Assembly: GCF_020386615.1 (NCBI RefSeq)
Contig: NZ_CP077769.1
Coordinates: forward strand, 1,736,001 to 1,800,000
Direction: 5' to 3'
DNA from: Chitinophaga pendula
Lineage (GTDB): Bacteria > Bacteroidota > Bacteroidia > Chitinophagales > Chitinophagaceae
DNA: 64,000 nucleotides
Shown here in pieces: positions 9,501 through 18,900 of the stretch. The first letter of the stretch is position 1. Each line of letters opens with the position of its first letter. A model generated the notes under the pieces. It saw only the letters and a program-made list of their open reading frames with translations. It was not told the origin of the DNA and ran no database searches. The position numbers and the translations under genes are program-made.

Positions 9501-12500
9501 GGGGTACCCACAATAATATCTTCCTGTGAAGCATATTTTGAGAGTAGGATATTGTATGCTGCCAGCAGGAACATGTTTAAAGTAACTTCCTGCTGCTGGA
9601 TGAAGTCAAATACGCGCGCTGCCAGCGCTGGGGTGAGTGAAAAGAAATGATTGCGGCCGTTAAAGGTCTGGACCAAAGGGCGGGGGGCATCCAATGGTAA
9701 TTCCAGTTGCGGCAATGTTCCGTCAAACTGCTGCCGCCAGAATGCCCGTTGTACCTGAATAGCCGGGCTTTGGAAAAAAGCTTGCTGCCATGCCGCAAAG
9801 TCTTTGTACTGAATAGTGAGTGAAGGATGTTGCTGACCATCATATGCTTCCCATAACTCACGCATAAATATCTCCATCGACAGACCATCCGCAATAATGT
9901 GATGGATGTCAAACAGTATCAGGTGCTTCTCGGCAGATACGGTAATTGCTGCTGCCCGTACCAGCGGGGCAACGGCCAGATCGAACTTTTGTACGAATTG
10001 CTGGATATATGTAGCTGCTTGTGCTTCTTCGCCGACCTGATAAGACAACTGGAATTGAACATGATCGTGTACAATCTGTACAGGTTCGTCTGCTGCAATA
10101 GTGAAGGAAGTACGAAGACTTTCATGCCTGTCGACAAGTGATTGGAATGCCTGCTCCAGTCGCTTCACATCCAGTGGGCCGTCTATCCAGAAAGCGGTGT
10201 ACATATTATAGCTTGTACCGGCTCCCTTGAAATGACTCATCACATACATCCGCTTTTGTGCAGACGATAACGGGTAATGCGGCTGCCGCCCTACCGGAAC
10301 GATCGGTGCAAAGTGCCTGCCGGAAACGCCACTTAAGTGAGTTGCCAGCGATTTTACGGTCGTATGAGTGAATATATCCTTTAATGTGATCTCCACATGC
10401 AATGCCTTCTGTATACGGGATACGAGCAACATGGCTTTCAGGGAATGGCCGCCGGCATCGAAGAAATTATCGGTCGTACCTATCCCATCCGTCTCCAGTA
10501 TCGCCTTCCAGACTTCCAATAACCGGGCTTCCATCTCATTATCCGGTGCGGTAATGGCAGTGGTCAGATCCGTAGCACTGGGCGCCGGTAATATCTTTTT
10601 ATTGATTTTACCATTAGGCGTAAGTGGTAAAGCATCCAGCTGTACAAAGTAGGAGGGAACCATGTAAGAAGGTAATTGTCCACCCAGGTAAGCTTTTAAT
10701 GCAGGTATGCTAATAGATTTGGCGGAAGAAAAATATACAGCCAATGACTTATGGCCTTGTTTTGCCTCATAAGGCACCACAACGACCTCCCGAATATCTT
10801 CATGATGCAGCAATACTGCTTCTATTTCTCCGGGTTCAATACGATAGCCATTTATCTTTAACTGGTCGTCTTTACGTCCTGCAAAGGAAATATTACCATC
10901 TGCACGCCAGCTGCCGATATCTCCGGTACGGTATACCCGTATGCCGCCTAACTCCGCAATATGAGTGAACTTTTCCGCTGTTAGCTCTTCGCGGTTCAGA
11001 TAACCTCTACCTAATCCCACCCCTCCTATGCAGATCTCCCCGGATACGCCTACCGGACATAACTGGTTATCCCTGTCCAGGATATAGATATGTGTATTAT
11101 GCATCGGTCTGCCAACAGATACACTATTGCCGAGATCTCCGGCCGCAGACATATTAAAATAGGTGGTATATACAGAGGACTCCGTTGGGCCATATGCATT
11201 GATGAACAGCCTTCCTTTACGATAGATATCCGCTGTAATAGGATTGATTGCCTCTCCGGCTGTCATCAATTTATTGATCGGCGCTATTAATGCCGGATCT
11301 ATTACCGACAGGTAGGAGGGAGGCATTGTTGCTACGTTCAGTCGGTACTCCCGGATGAATGCTCCGAAGGCCGCGGTATCAATGATGGTAGCACGTGCAG
11401 CAGGTACTACCACTCCTCCGGTCACCAGTGCGATAAAGATCTCCGCCAGGTGAATATCAAAACCAGGACTGGCGAACATCAGGCTACGGTCCGTAGCTGT
11501 GAACTCCTTAATGTCGATCTGGCAATAAATAAAATTTACAAAGCCACTGTGCTCTATCTGTACTCCTTTAGGTCGGCCGGTAGAGCCAGACGTGTAAATA
11601 ACGTAAGCCCAGTCATCCGGACAAATAGTTGGTAACACCACCTCTCCGGCAGCTCCAATACTGGTTACGGGCACAACATTAGCCTGATGCTTGTCCAGTA
11701 ACTCCTGAACCGCAGCAGGAACCTCCCCGGTGCTAAGTACATACGTACACGCAGTATCTTCCAGCAGGAATCCGATTCGCTCCAGAGGATACTCCGGGTC
11801 TATAGGTAAATACACCGCCCCGCTTTTGAAAATACCGATCAACGTGACTACCAGCAACTCATTTCGTTCGGCAAGTACACCTACCACTTGCCCTTTCTGA
11901 ATATTCAGGCTTACCAGATGCCTGGCTATCCTGTCAGCCTGCTCATTCACCATACGATAGGTAAGCTGTACGCCATTACATTCCACTGCGATGGCATCAG
12001 GTGTACGTAGTACCTGTTCCTCAAACTGCTGGTGGATAGTACCTTTCTTATATTCTTTATACGTATCGTTGAAGGTGGAAAATACCAATTCTCTTTCAGC
12101 GTCGTCCATTAGAGAGATATTCCGTATCTCAGTGGCAGGACGGGCAGCAACCGTCCGCAGGATATTTATATAATGACCCGCCATCCGCCGGATAGTAGCA
12201 GATTTGAAGAGGTCTTTCGAATAACTGAATAATACCTCCATGGCATCTCCTACTTCACGAACCTCTATGGATAGATCGTATTTTACCGCATTACTGTCTA
12301 CATCCGTTGGCTGAAGCTGCAGCCCTTGTAGTTGAAGGTCTTCCAACTCCAGGTTTTGGTAAGCAAACAGGGTGTCAAATATGGGATGCTTCCCGGGTAT
12401 CCGATCCAGATTAAGTGCCTCCACTAATTCTTCCAAGGGGTATAGCTGGTTATCCAGTCCCTTGAAGAAACACTCTTTAAGTTGTTCCAGCAAAGCGGTA

Positions 12501-15500
12501 AACGGCTGCTCAGATGCTATCTGGGTTTTTAAAGGCAGGGTATTCACAAACATACCGATCAAGCCATTTACGTCAGGATGGGTACGCCCGGCCACCAATG
12601 TGCCTACTACAACATCAGGTTGACTTGAATACTTATACAGGAGTACCTTGTAGGCAGCTAAGGTTAGTAGGAATAGGGTACTGTCAGCTTGCTGACCTGC
12701 CTTTTTCAGGCCCGCAGTGATCTCCTTGCTGATAGGGAAATACAGATGTTCACCCTCGAAGGTGTTTTGATCGGGTCGCGGATAATCCAAAGGAAATGCA
12801 GCGGTATCCGTTTGGTCCGCAAATGTTGTTAACCAGTATTGCTTTTGCTGCTCAAATAAGGAACCCTGACGATAATGGGTCAGCCATACCGAGTAGTCTT
12901 TATATTGGATTTTTAAAGGAGCAAGAGCAGCACCGTTATATAACTGTGATAGCTCCTTCAGCAAGATGTCGATCGACGTACCATCCGAAACAATATGATG
13001 CATGTCGAACAGGAGGGTATAACTGTCTGCAGCGTGTTCGACGATGCCGGCACGGAGCAGTGGTGGCCTGCTCAGATCAAAGGGTTGTACAAACGTCCTG
13101 AGTATCGCAGCAACATTGTTATCACTATCTCTCCGCACAGGCAGCTCAAATGTTACTGTTTCCTGGATCTCCTGTACTACCATGCCATCTATTGCTTTAA
13201 AACCCGTACGTAAAGCGGCATGTCTGGATATCAGCTGCCTGAAAGCTTTCTCCAGCCGCTTGATATCCAATGCTCCCTTTATCGTATAGGAAATTGGAAT
13301 GTTGTAATTGGCAATATCTTTATTCAACAAGTAACCCAGGTACAACCTGCGCTGTGCATAAGAGGCGGGATAGTAGTCTGCTACCGGTGCCACAGGGATA
13401 TCTGTAGTAACCGTTTTATCAGCAGTAGCAATATAGGCCGCTAATCTCCGGATAGTACGCAGGGCAAAAATTTGTCTTAAGGGAATTTCTACCTGGAAAT
13501 CGCGTAGCAACAGTGTCACCAGTTTAGCTGCTTTCAGAGAATGCCCTCCCAGTTCAAAGAAGTTATCATGCACACTCAACATTGGCGTACCAAGGAGGTT
13601 TTGCCATAGGTGAACCAATTGTTCCTCTATAGCGTTAGCGGGAAGATCCGCTGCGGTCAGTTCCCGGACTACAGCAGTGGGTACTGGCAGCCGGCGCCGG
13701 TCTGTTTTACCATTGCTTGTCATGGGGATGCTATCGAGCTGAATGAACCTGGAGGGGATCATATAGTCGGGCAATACTTTCGCTAATGCTTCACGGATAA
13801 TTGTTGTATTAATGGCAGTAGCCGGCACGTAATAGCCACATAAATATTTTGTAGCTGATTCGTCTTCAAAAGTACAAACAACGGCTTCCTTTATACTGGG
13901 TAACTGACGTAGTGCTGATTCAACTTCACCGATTTCGATTCGGTAACCTCTTATCTTCACCTGATCGTCCGAACGGCCGATGAAATGCAGGTTACCCTCT
14001 ACATCCCATTTGGCAAGATCACCAGACTGATACATTTGCTCTCCCGGGTGAAACGGATCGCTGACAAACCGGGTTGCCGTAAGCACGTCATTATGCAGAT
14101 AACCAGCTCCGACGCCGGCTCCGGCAATATATAGTGCTCCGGGTACTCCAATAGGCACTACTTGGAGGCTTTCGTCAAGAATATAAATACGAGCATTAAC
14201 GAGAGGTTTCCCGATAGATACCGGTTCTCCTTTGGGGGCTTCCGGTATATAGCGAAAACCGGTACAAGTAATACTGGCTTCTGATGGTCCATAAAAATTA
14301 CCGATATCGATACCTGGTATCAGGTTGGTATAATCATACAGTAAGGTGTCCTGTATGGCTTCTACCCCCACAAATAAACGTTGAAGAGGGATCGGCTGTC
14401 CGCTCGACAGTAATGCGTGATAAAGCGCCTGTAACAATACGGGCGGTACATAGGACATGGTAATGCCCTCCCCGATAATGACCGCTGCCAGTGCTACGGG
14501 ATCAAATAACTGTTCCTTGTCCAGGATAACCAATGTAGCACCGCCGGTCAATGCCAGGAATATTTCCGCTACACTGGCATCAAAAGCTATGTTGGCTATT
14601 GCGAGGCAACGGTCGCTGTTATTGATAGGAGTAGTGTAACAGTTATTAATACCTGCAATCGTATTGCTTAGCCCCCCATGCAGCAATTGCACACCTTTGG
14701 GTTGGCCGGTAGAACCGGAAGTATAAATGACATAAGCAGTATCCTCTTTTGAAATAGCAGGAAAGGAAGGAGCCGGCAAGGGAATGGAAATGGCTTCATC
14801 CAGTAAGATGACACTACTCGCTCTGTTCTCAAATAGCACAGATCTGGAGTCATAATAATGACGAGTGGTAAGAACGACTGTCGCACGACTGTCCCGCAGG
14901 ATGTACTGGATGCGTTCATCAGGTGCTTCAGGGTCAATCGGAAGATAGGTTGCTGCGGCCTGTATAGTACCTAGTATACCCATGATCATATATTGGCTGC
15001 GTTCACAGAGTATGGCTACGATATGCCCTTTTTCAATACCTGCAGTGAAGAGATGTGCCGCTATATAACTACTTTTCTCCTGTAATGCCTTATAGGAAAC
15101 GGTTACGCCGTTGTATTGCAGTGCGGCATGATCCGGTTGCCTGTTTGCCTGCTGTACAAACTGCTCGTATACATTGGGGTTAACAGCCGCCGGCAGCACA
15201 TTATCATTGAAATCGCGGATAATATGATCATACTCGGTTTCACTGAGCAATGATATCGCATTGGAAGGAATGGCCGGATTTCCGGTTATCGTATCCAGTA
15301 CCTGGAAAAAGTGCCTGCCCAATTGTTGGATCAGCCAGCCTGCATAGGATGCCTGGTAATAAAAGTGACAGGTGAAACTTTGTGCTGTCTTCTCAATATG
15401 CAGTCTTATCCTGGAACTAACCGGGAAATCGCATTCCGGCGTAAAGGGTGCATAAGAAAAGGCATAGCTGAAAAGCGTGGTAATGTCTCCCTGATGCGCG

Positions 15501-15934
15501 GTGTATTTTTCGCTGAAGCGTTCAAAGGAATATTCCCTGTGGGAGTAGGCGCCTTTGAGGGTGGTTTGCATGGCAGTGAGCAATTGTTTAACAGGCAAAT
15601 CCTCATGTGTTGAAGCAGTCAGGAATAATGGCAGGGTTGCATCAGACGCTGCTGAGACAGCGGGCGCAGCACAAGCGATAAGTGATGTGTTCGTATGGGT
15701 GTACCGCTGGATCAGGAGGTGAAATGCCGCCAGCAGGAAAGTATAGATACCGGCGTCTTTGTCCTGGCAGATCTTTTTTAATGACGCAGCAGAAGCATCG
15801 TTGAGTGTAAAAGCATAAACCTGCTCTGCTGGTGCTGCCAGCTGATGAGTAGCAGAGAGCGGAGCGGGTGAGATGGTGGTAGCAACATCTACCCAATAAT
15901 CGAGGGCTATCTTATGTTGAAGAGTCTTTTCCAT
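6512..15934 (-). CDS. Terminal nonribosomal peptide synthetase, three modules plus thioesterase
   Basis: 3140 residues. Order seen: a half condensation domain (about 1-235, no HHxxxDG); A1 with YTSGSTG near 406; carrier T1 (GGHSL near 797); C with HHIVSDG near 981; A2 (YTSGSTG near 1450); T2 near 1829; C with HHIIADG near 2014; A3 (YTSGSTG near 2475); T3 (GGNS near 2856); and a type I thioesterase with GYSVGG near 2979. Ten-residue pocket codes read by eye are DAAYFGFITK (A1, unassigned), DIATMAAVYK (A2, unassigned) and DILQLGVIWK (A3, one residue from the usual glycine code DILQLGLIWK). The thioesterase makes this the last protein of the assembly line, consistent with its 3' position 24 bp after the PKS gene. 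Release could be by hydrolysis or cyclisation. No epimerisation, methylation or reductase domain is visible. Confidence 0.95.
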   Translation of the reverse strand: MEKTLQHKIALDYWVDVATTISPAPLSATHQLAAPAEQVYAFTLNDASAASLKKICQDKDAGIYTFLLAAFHLLIQRYTHTNTSLIACAAPAVSAASDATLPLFLTASTHEDLPVKQLLTAMQTTLKGAYSHREYSFERFSEKYTAHQGDITTLFSYAFSYAPFTPECDFPVSSRIRLHIEKTAQSFTCHFYYQASYAGWLIQQLGRHFFQVLDTITGNPAIPSNAISLLSETEYDHIIRDFNDNVLPAAVNPNVYEQFVQQANRQPDHAALQYNGVTVSYKALQEKSSYIAAHLFTAGIEKGHIVAILCERSQYMIMGILGTIQAAATYLPIDPEAPDERIQYILRDSRATVVLTTRHYYDSRSVLFENRASSVILLDEAISIPLPAPSFPAISKEDTAYVIYTSGSTGQPKGVQLLHGGLSNTIAGINNCYTTPINNSDRCLAIANIAFDASVAEIFLALTGGATLVILDKEQLFDPVALAAVIIGEGITMSYVPPVLLQALYHALLSSGQPIPLQRLFVGVEAIQDTLLYDYTNLIPGIDIGNFYGPSEASITCTGFRYIPEAPKGEPVSIGKPLVNARIYILDESLQVVPIGVPGALYIAGAGVGAGYLHNDVLTATRFVSDPFHPGEQMYQSGDLAKWDVEGNLHFIGRSDDQVKIRGYRIEIGEVESALRQLPSIKEAVVCTFEDESATKYLCGYYVPATAINTTIIREALAKVLPDYMIPSRFIQLDSIPMTSNGKTDRRRLPVPTAVVRELTAADLPANAIEEQLVHLWQNLLGTPMLSVHDNFFELGGHSLKAAKLVTLLLRDFQVEIPLRQIFALRTIRRLAAYIATADKTVTTDIPVAPVADYYPASYAQRRLYLGYLLNKDIANYNIPISYTIKGALDIKRLEKAFRQLISRHAALRTGFKAIDGMVVQEIQETVTFELPVRRDSDNNVAAILRTFVQPFDLSRPPLLRAGIVEHAADSYTLLFDMHHIVSDGTSIDILLKELSQLYNGAALAPLKIQYKDYSVWLTHYRQGSLFEQQKQYWLTTFADQTDTAAFPLDYPRPDQNTFEGEHLYFPISKEITAGLKKAGQQADSTLFLLTLAAYKVLLYKYSSQPDVVVGTLVAGRTHPDVNGLIGMFVNTLPLKTQIASEQPFTALLEQLKECFFKGLDNQLYPLEELVEALNLDRIPGKHPIFDTLFAYQNLELEDLQLQGLQLQPTDVDSNAVKYDLSIEVREVGDAMEVLFSYSKDLFKSATIRRMAGHYINILRTVAARPATEIRNISLMDDAERELVFSTFNDTYKEYKKGTIHQQFEEQVLRTPDAIAVECNGVQLTYRMVNEQADRIARHLVSLNIQKGQVVGVLAERNELLVVTLIGIFKSGAVYLPIDPEYPLERIGFLLEDTACTYVLSTGEVPAAVQELLDKHQANVVPVTSIGAAGEVVLPTICPDDWAYVIYTSGSTGRPKGVQIEHSGFVNFIYCQIDIKEFTATDRSLMFASPGFDIHLAEIFIALVTGGVVVPAARATIIDTAAFGAFIREYRLNVATMPPSYLSVIDPALIAPINKLMTAGEAINPITADIYRKGRLFINAYGPTESSVYTTYFNMSAAGDLGNSVSVGRPMHNTHIYILDRDNQLCPVGVSGEICIGGVGLGRGYLNREELTAEKFTHIAELGGIRVYRTGDIGSWRADGNISFAGRKDDQLKINGYRIEPGEIEAVLLHHEDIREVVVVPYEAKQGHKSLAVYFSSAKSISIPALKAYLGGQLPSYMVPSYFVQLDALPLTPNGKINKKILPAPSATDLTTAITAPDNEMEARLLEVWKAILETDGIGTTDNFFDAGGHSLKAMLLVSRIQKALHVEITLKDIFTHTTVKSLATHLSGVSGRHFAPIVPVGRQPHYPLSSAQKRMYVMSHFKGAGTSYNMYTAFWIDGPLDVKRLEQAFQSLVDRHESLRTSFTIAADEPVQIVHDHVQFQLSYQVGEEAQAATYIQQFVQKFDLAVAPLVRAAAITVSAEKHLILFDIHHIIADGLSMEIFMRELWEAYDGQQHPSLTIQYKDFAAWQQAFFQSPAIQVQRAFWRQQFDGTLPQLELPLDAPRPLVQTFNGRNHFFSLTPALAARVFDFIQQQEVTLNMFLLAAYNILLSKYASQEDIIVGTPVAGRTHADLEPIIGMFVNTLALRNYPSANKTFTSFLKEVKSNALAAYEHQEYPFEELIESLHLKRDTSRNPLFDTMFLFVRPQEQEQEHTLRFSSYPLEIDVAKFDLAFEAIQEPDGIQFLVNYNTNLFTTATIHRLGHHFTHIIEQVLHTPARLLGDILLTDAAEQQSLYAFAGTTVVRDAGMTIPQTWQQRVRQQPAAIALISNGVQLTFAELDEQAEERAAYLQVKYGIKPGDKVAVMLQRSAALPVTLLAILKAGAVYVPVDPSFPVQRIAYVLENSGCSLIVSDKTVEHTLPIYNILAAQDTDMPRFVSPAITPDALAYVTYTSGSTGTPKGVMIQHSNVVSFTRNLTEVFGMHAGDRILGLTNITFDIAVLEIICSLLTGISVVLANDSEVNDFEQAERLIYQYEINVLQFTPSRLSLLFNSIGTECMSRIKTLLVGGEALPGELFGTLRSFRSTRIFNVYGPTETCIWSTAEELKDDRIVIGRPLLNEQVFILGPQDQLQPINVIGEICISGDGVGAGYFNNEALTTERFFRTTSLSTGPIYRTGDLGRWLPDGRIEYIGRIDNQVKLRGYRIELGEIENALLKFRQIKIAAAVLTEINRDQQIVVFYEADTTYHTSELRAFLANYLPAYMLPVSYVHMAALPLTSSGKIDRKALAASGSQQVTITHVYEAPVGDIQKKLVAIWQEILGLERVGVSDNFFEIGGNSIKLIQVLNRIRKELDIDLPLATAFKFATIRDLAEHMRNAEELGKIYEELPYSIVNPGKSQVIFCFPPYIGYSFVYAALTDYFPDHTLCCFHFQESAAGLAPYLQVIDELQGNRPVILMGYSVGGNFAFEIAQELASRGQAVSDIIMIDTYRRSKPDAKSDEELASVTALHLQNLDAEMYGMDPEYFANVREKTAKKITAYSKHMNDKADQGQVDANIHLVTSPEEMDTPIRNRQQWRESTRGSFNVYRGQGEHPLMLNLSYLPENAIILKEIVEKIDSEVLA

Positions 15935-15958
15935 GAGCTAAATGATTTAGAGGCCTGA

Positions 15959-18900
15959 CTAGAAGTTAAAGGAGAAATCCAGGTCAGCAGTTTCACCTGC
16001 CGACTCTGCTGCTATCTTAACCGACAGCGCATCGATGGTTTTGTCGGGAGCGGATAGTATATCGGCTAGTAAGGCTAACAGCCTTTCCTTCAGGAGCAAT
16101 ATGCTGTCATGTTCAAAAAGGTCGGTATTATATTCTAACTTAACAGGCCAGTTGTTTTTTTCTTCCTGTATTTCCAGCAGCAGGTCAAATTGTGCAGAAT
16201 AACTTGGCATAGGATACCCGGAAATATTTAATTGTTCCAATGCTATATCGGGTACCTCGATATTCTGCAATACAAACATGGCGTCAAACAGTGCATTCCG
16301 GGATGGATCTTTCCGGAGATCCAGCTTGTCTGCCAGCAGGGCAAAAGGATAATCCTGGTGCTCATAGGCATTCAGGGCATTGGTTTTTACCTCCTGCAGG
16401 AAGGCGAGGAATGTCTTATCTGCTGCCGGTTGATTCCTTAATACGAGTGTATTGACGAACATACCTATAATAGGCGCCAGTTCATTATGAGAACGACCTG
16501 CGATAGGAGAACCTACCACTATATCTGTCTGCTGCGTATACTTATATAATAGCACGTAGTATACTGCCAGCAACACCATAAATGGGGTGCTACCTGTTTG
16601 TGCGGCGAGTGCCTGTATCTGTTGTACTTGTGATTGTGGTAATTCGAAGAATATCCGGTCTCCGTTAAATGTCTGTACGGCAGGACGGGGTTTGTCTGTG
16701 TGCAACTGCAATATAGGCAGTCCGTCCGCGAATTGTTGTAGCCAGAAATCTTCCTGACGCTGCATCTCTCCACTGGCAAAGAGCTCCTGCTGCCACATGA
16801 CGAAATCCTTGTATTGAATTTGTAATGGCGACAGCGCCTCTTCGTGGTATATCTTCACCAGCTCAGATGTAAATACGCCCATGGATACCCCATCCGTGAT
16901 GATATGATGCATATCCAGGAGTAGGAGATATTTGTCTGGTGCCAGTGTTACTAAGCTTACGCGTAGCAATGGCGCCTGTGTAAGGTCAAAGGGTTGGAGG
17001 AACGACTGCCAGATCGCATTAATATCTTCCTGGCTGCTGATCTCCTGTAATACAAAGATGACCTTGTCCTGTATTTGCTGTACTGGCTGGGCATTTTTTT
17101 CATGAAAGCTGGTCCGCAAACTTTCATGGCGGTCTATCAATGTCTGGAAAGTAGCGGTAAGCCGCGTTTTATCCAGAACACCTTCTAGCAGGAGCGCAGC
17201 GGGCAGGTTGTAAGCAGTACTTTGCATATTGGCCTGGCTGATCAGCCATAGCCGCCTTTGTGCTTCCGATAGCGGATAATACGCTTGTGCAGGTGCTGGT
17301 TGTATCGACCGGTATGCGCGTATTTGCGTACCTCCGGAGATCAGTTCTTCTACTCCTTTGGCCAGCGATCTGACGGTTGCAAAGGTGAAAATGTCCTTAA
17401 AGATGAGATGTATGCCAAATTCTTTCTCAATAATGGAGATCACCTTTGTTGCCATCAGCGAGTGACCACCCAGGCGGAAGAAATCGTCATCCAGCCGGAG
17501 TTCATCCAATTTTAATACTTCGATCCAGATCGCTGCGATCTTCTTCTCCATATCGGACCAATTATCCTGTAAGATGGCAGCTATATGGGCTTTATCAACG
17601 GCAGCAGCTGATGTTAATGACGTCTGTTGCTTTTTCTCGTTGATATCGGTAGCGGGAATATCACTGAGTTGTGTGGGAGGTTTTAACCAGCAGCGGATAC
17701 GTTCAAAGACATATCCGGGCAGTGGCACTTTACGGGCCTTGCTATCCGTATAATAAAGTGACCAGTTGATGGGATATTGTTGTTCGTATAGCACCTGGAT
17801 GATCTCTAGTGGTGATTGCTGCAGGTGCAGCACGGAGTAGAGAAATTCTTTATCCGGATAAGCAAGTGTTTCCAAACCCTTGGATAACTGTCCGGCAGGC
17901 CCCATCTCAATAAACACCACTTTGCCATCCGCCGTTTCTCTTTCTACCAGGCTGCGTAATTTTCCGGACAGGTCAACAGCAGGAGCACCGGTGCTGATGT
18001 CTCCAATGGCTGTCTCCAGCGTCATTTCCTGGAGCAGTACGGCTACGACAAGATCGCCGTTGCCGACACCCAACAAATGTTCTGTACCTAAGCCGCGTGT
18101 CTCCAGGTATTTGTATAAGGCATACTGAAATACAAAACGGTTGATATCCGGATGGCTCTCCGTATAGAAGGGTGCACATTCATCCACAAACTGTCTGAAG
18201 ACAGGAAAGGCTGTTGATACCGCCTGTAAAAGCTTATCGCTGACGATGCTGTCATCAGAGAAAAGGAAGATGGCCTTTTGGGTAGCTTCCTGGGCATGGT
18301 GGATACTGGCATGTCGCAGTTTTTCGGCCAGTTCCTGTTGAGTAGATGCCGTCACTGACACACGATGTGGATAATGATTCCGTCCGTAGTTCAGTGTGTA
18401 GCTGATGTCTCCTAATGAAGGAACACTTTCCGCTGCTAAAAATGCCTGGAAAGCCTGCAGGTAATGCTGCAGGCTCTGTACCGAACGTGCGGAAAAGTTG
18501 AACAGGAATGTCTGCTCGGTATGTGCTCCGGCGGTTGGTGCAGGCGCTTCTTCCAGCAACACATGACAGTTGGTGCCACTCAGGCCGAATGAGCTGACAC
18601 CGGCCCTTCTTGGAAAACTGACATCCCAGGTTTTATAATCAGCATTTATATAGGTAACGGATTGTTTGAAGTCAATAAATGGATTGGGCTGGTCAAAATG
18701 TACCGAGGGGTATAACTCCCGGTTCCTTAGCGATAACACTGTTTTGATCAATCCTGACATGCCGGCTGCTCCCCCTGTATGTCCGATATTGCTCTTGATA
18801 GAGGAAACGGCACAAGTATGTTTTTCCCTGGCGATGCCCTTAAATGCGAGATCAATACCTGCTATTTCTATAGGGTCGCCTAATTTGGTGCCGCTGCCAT

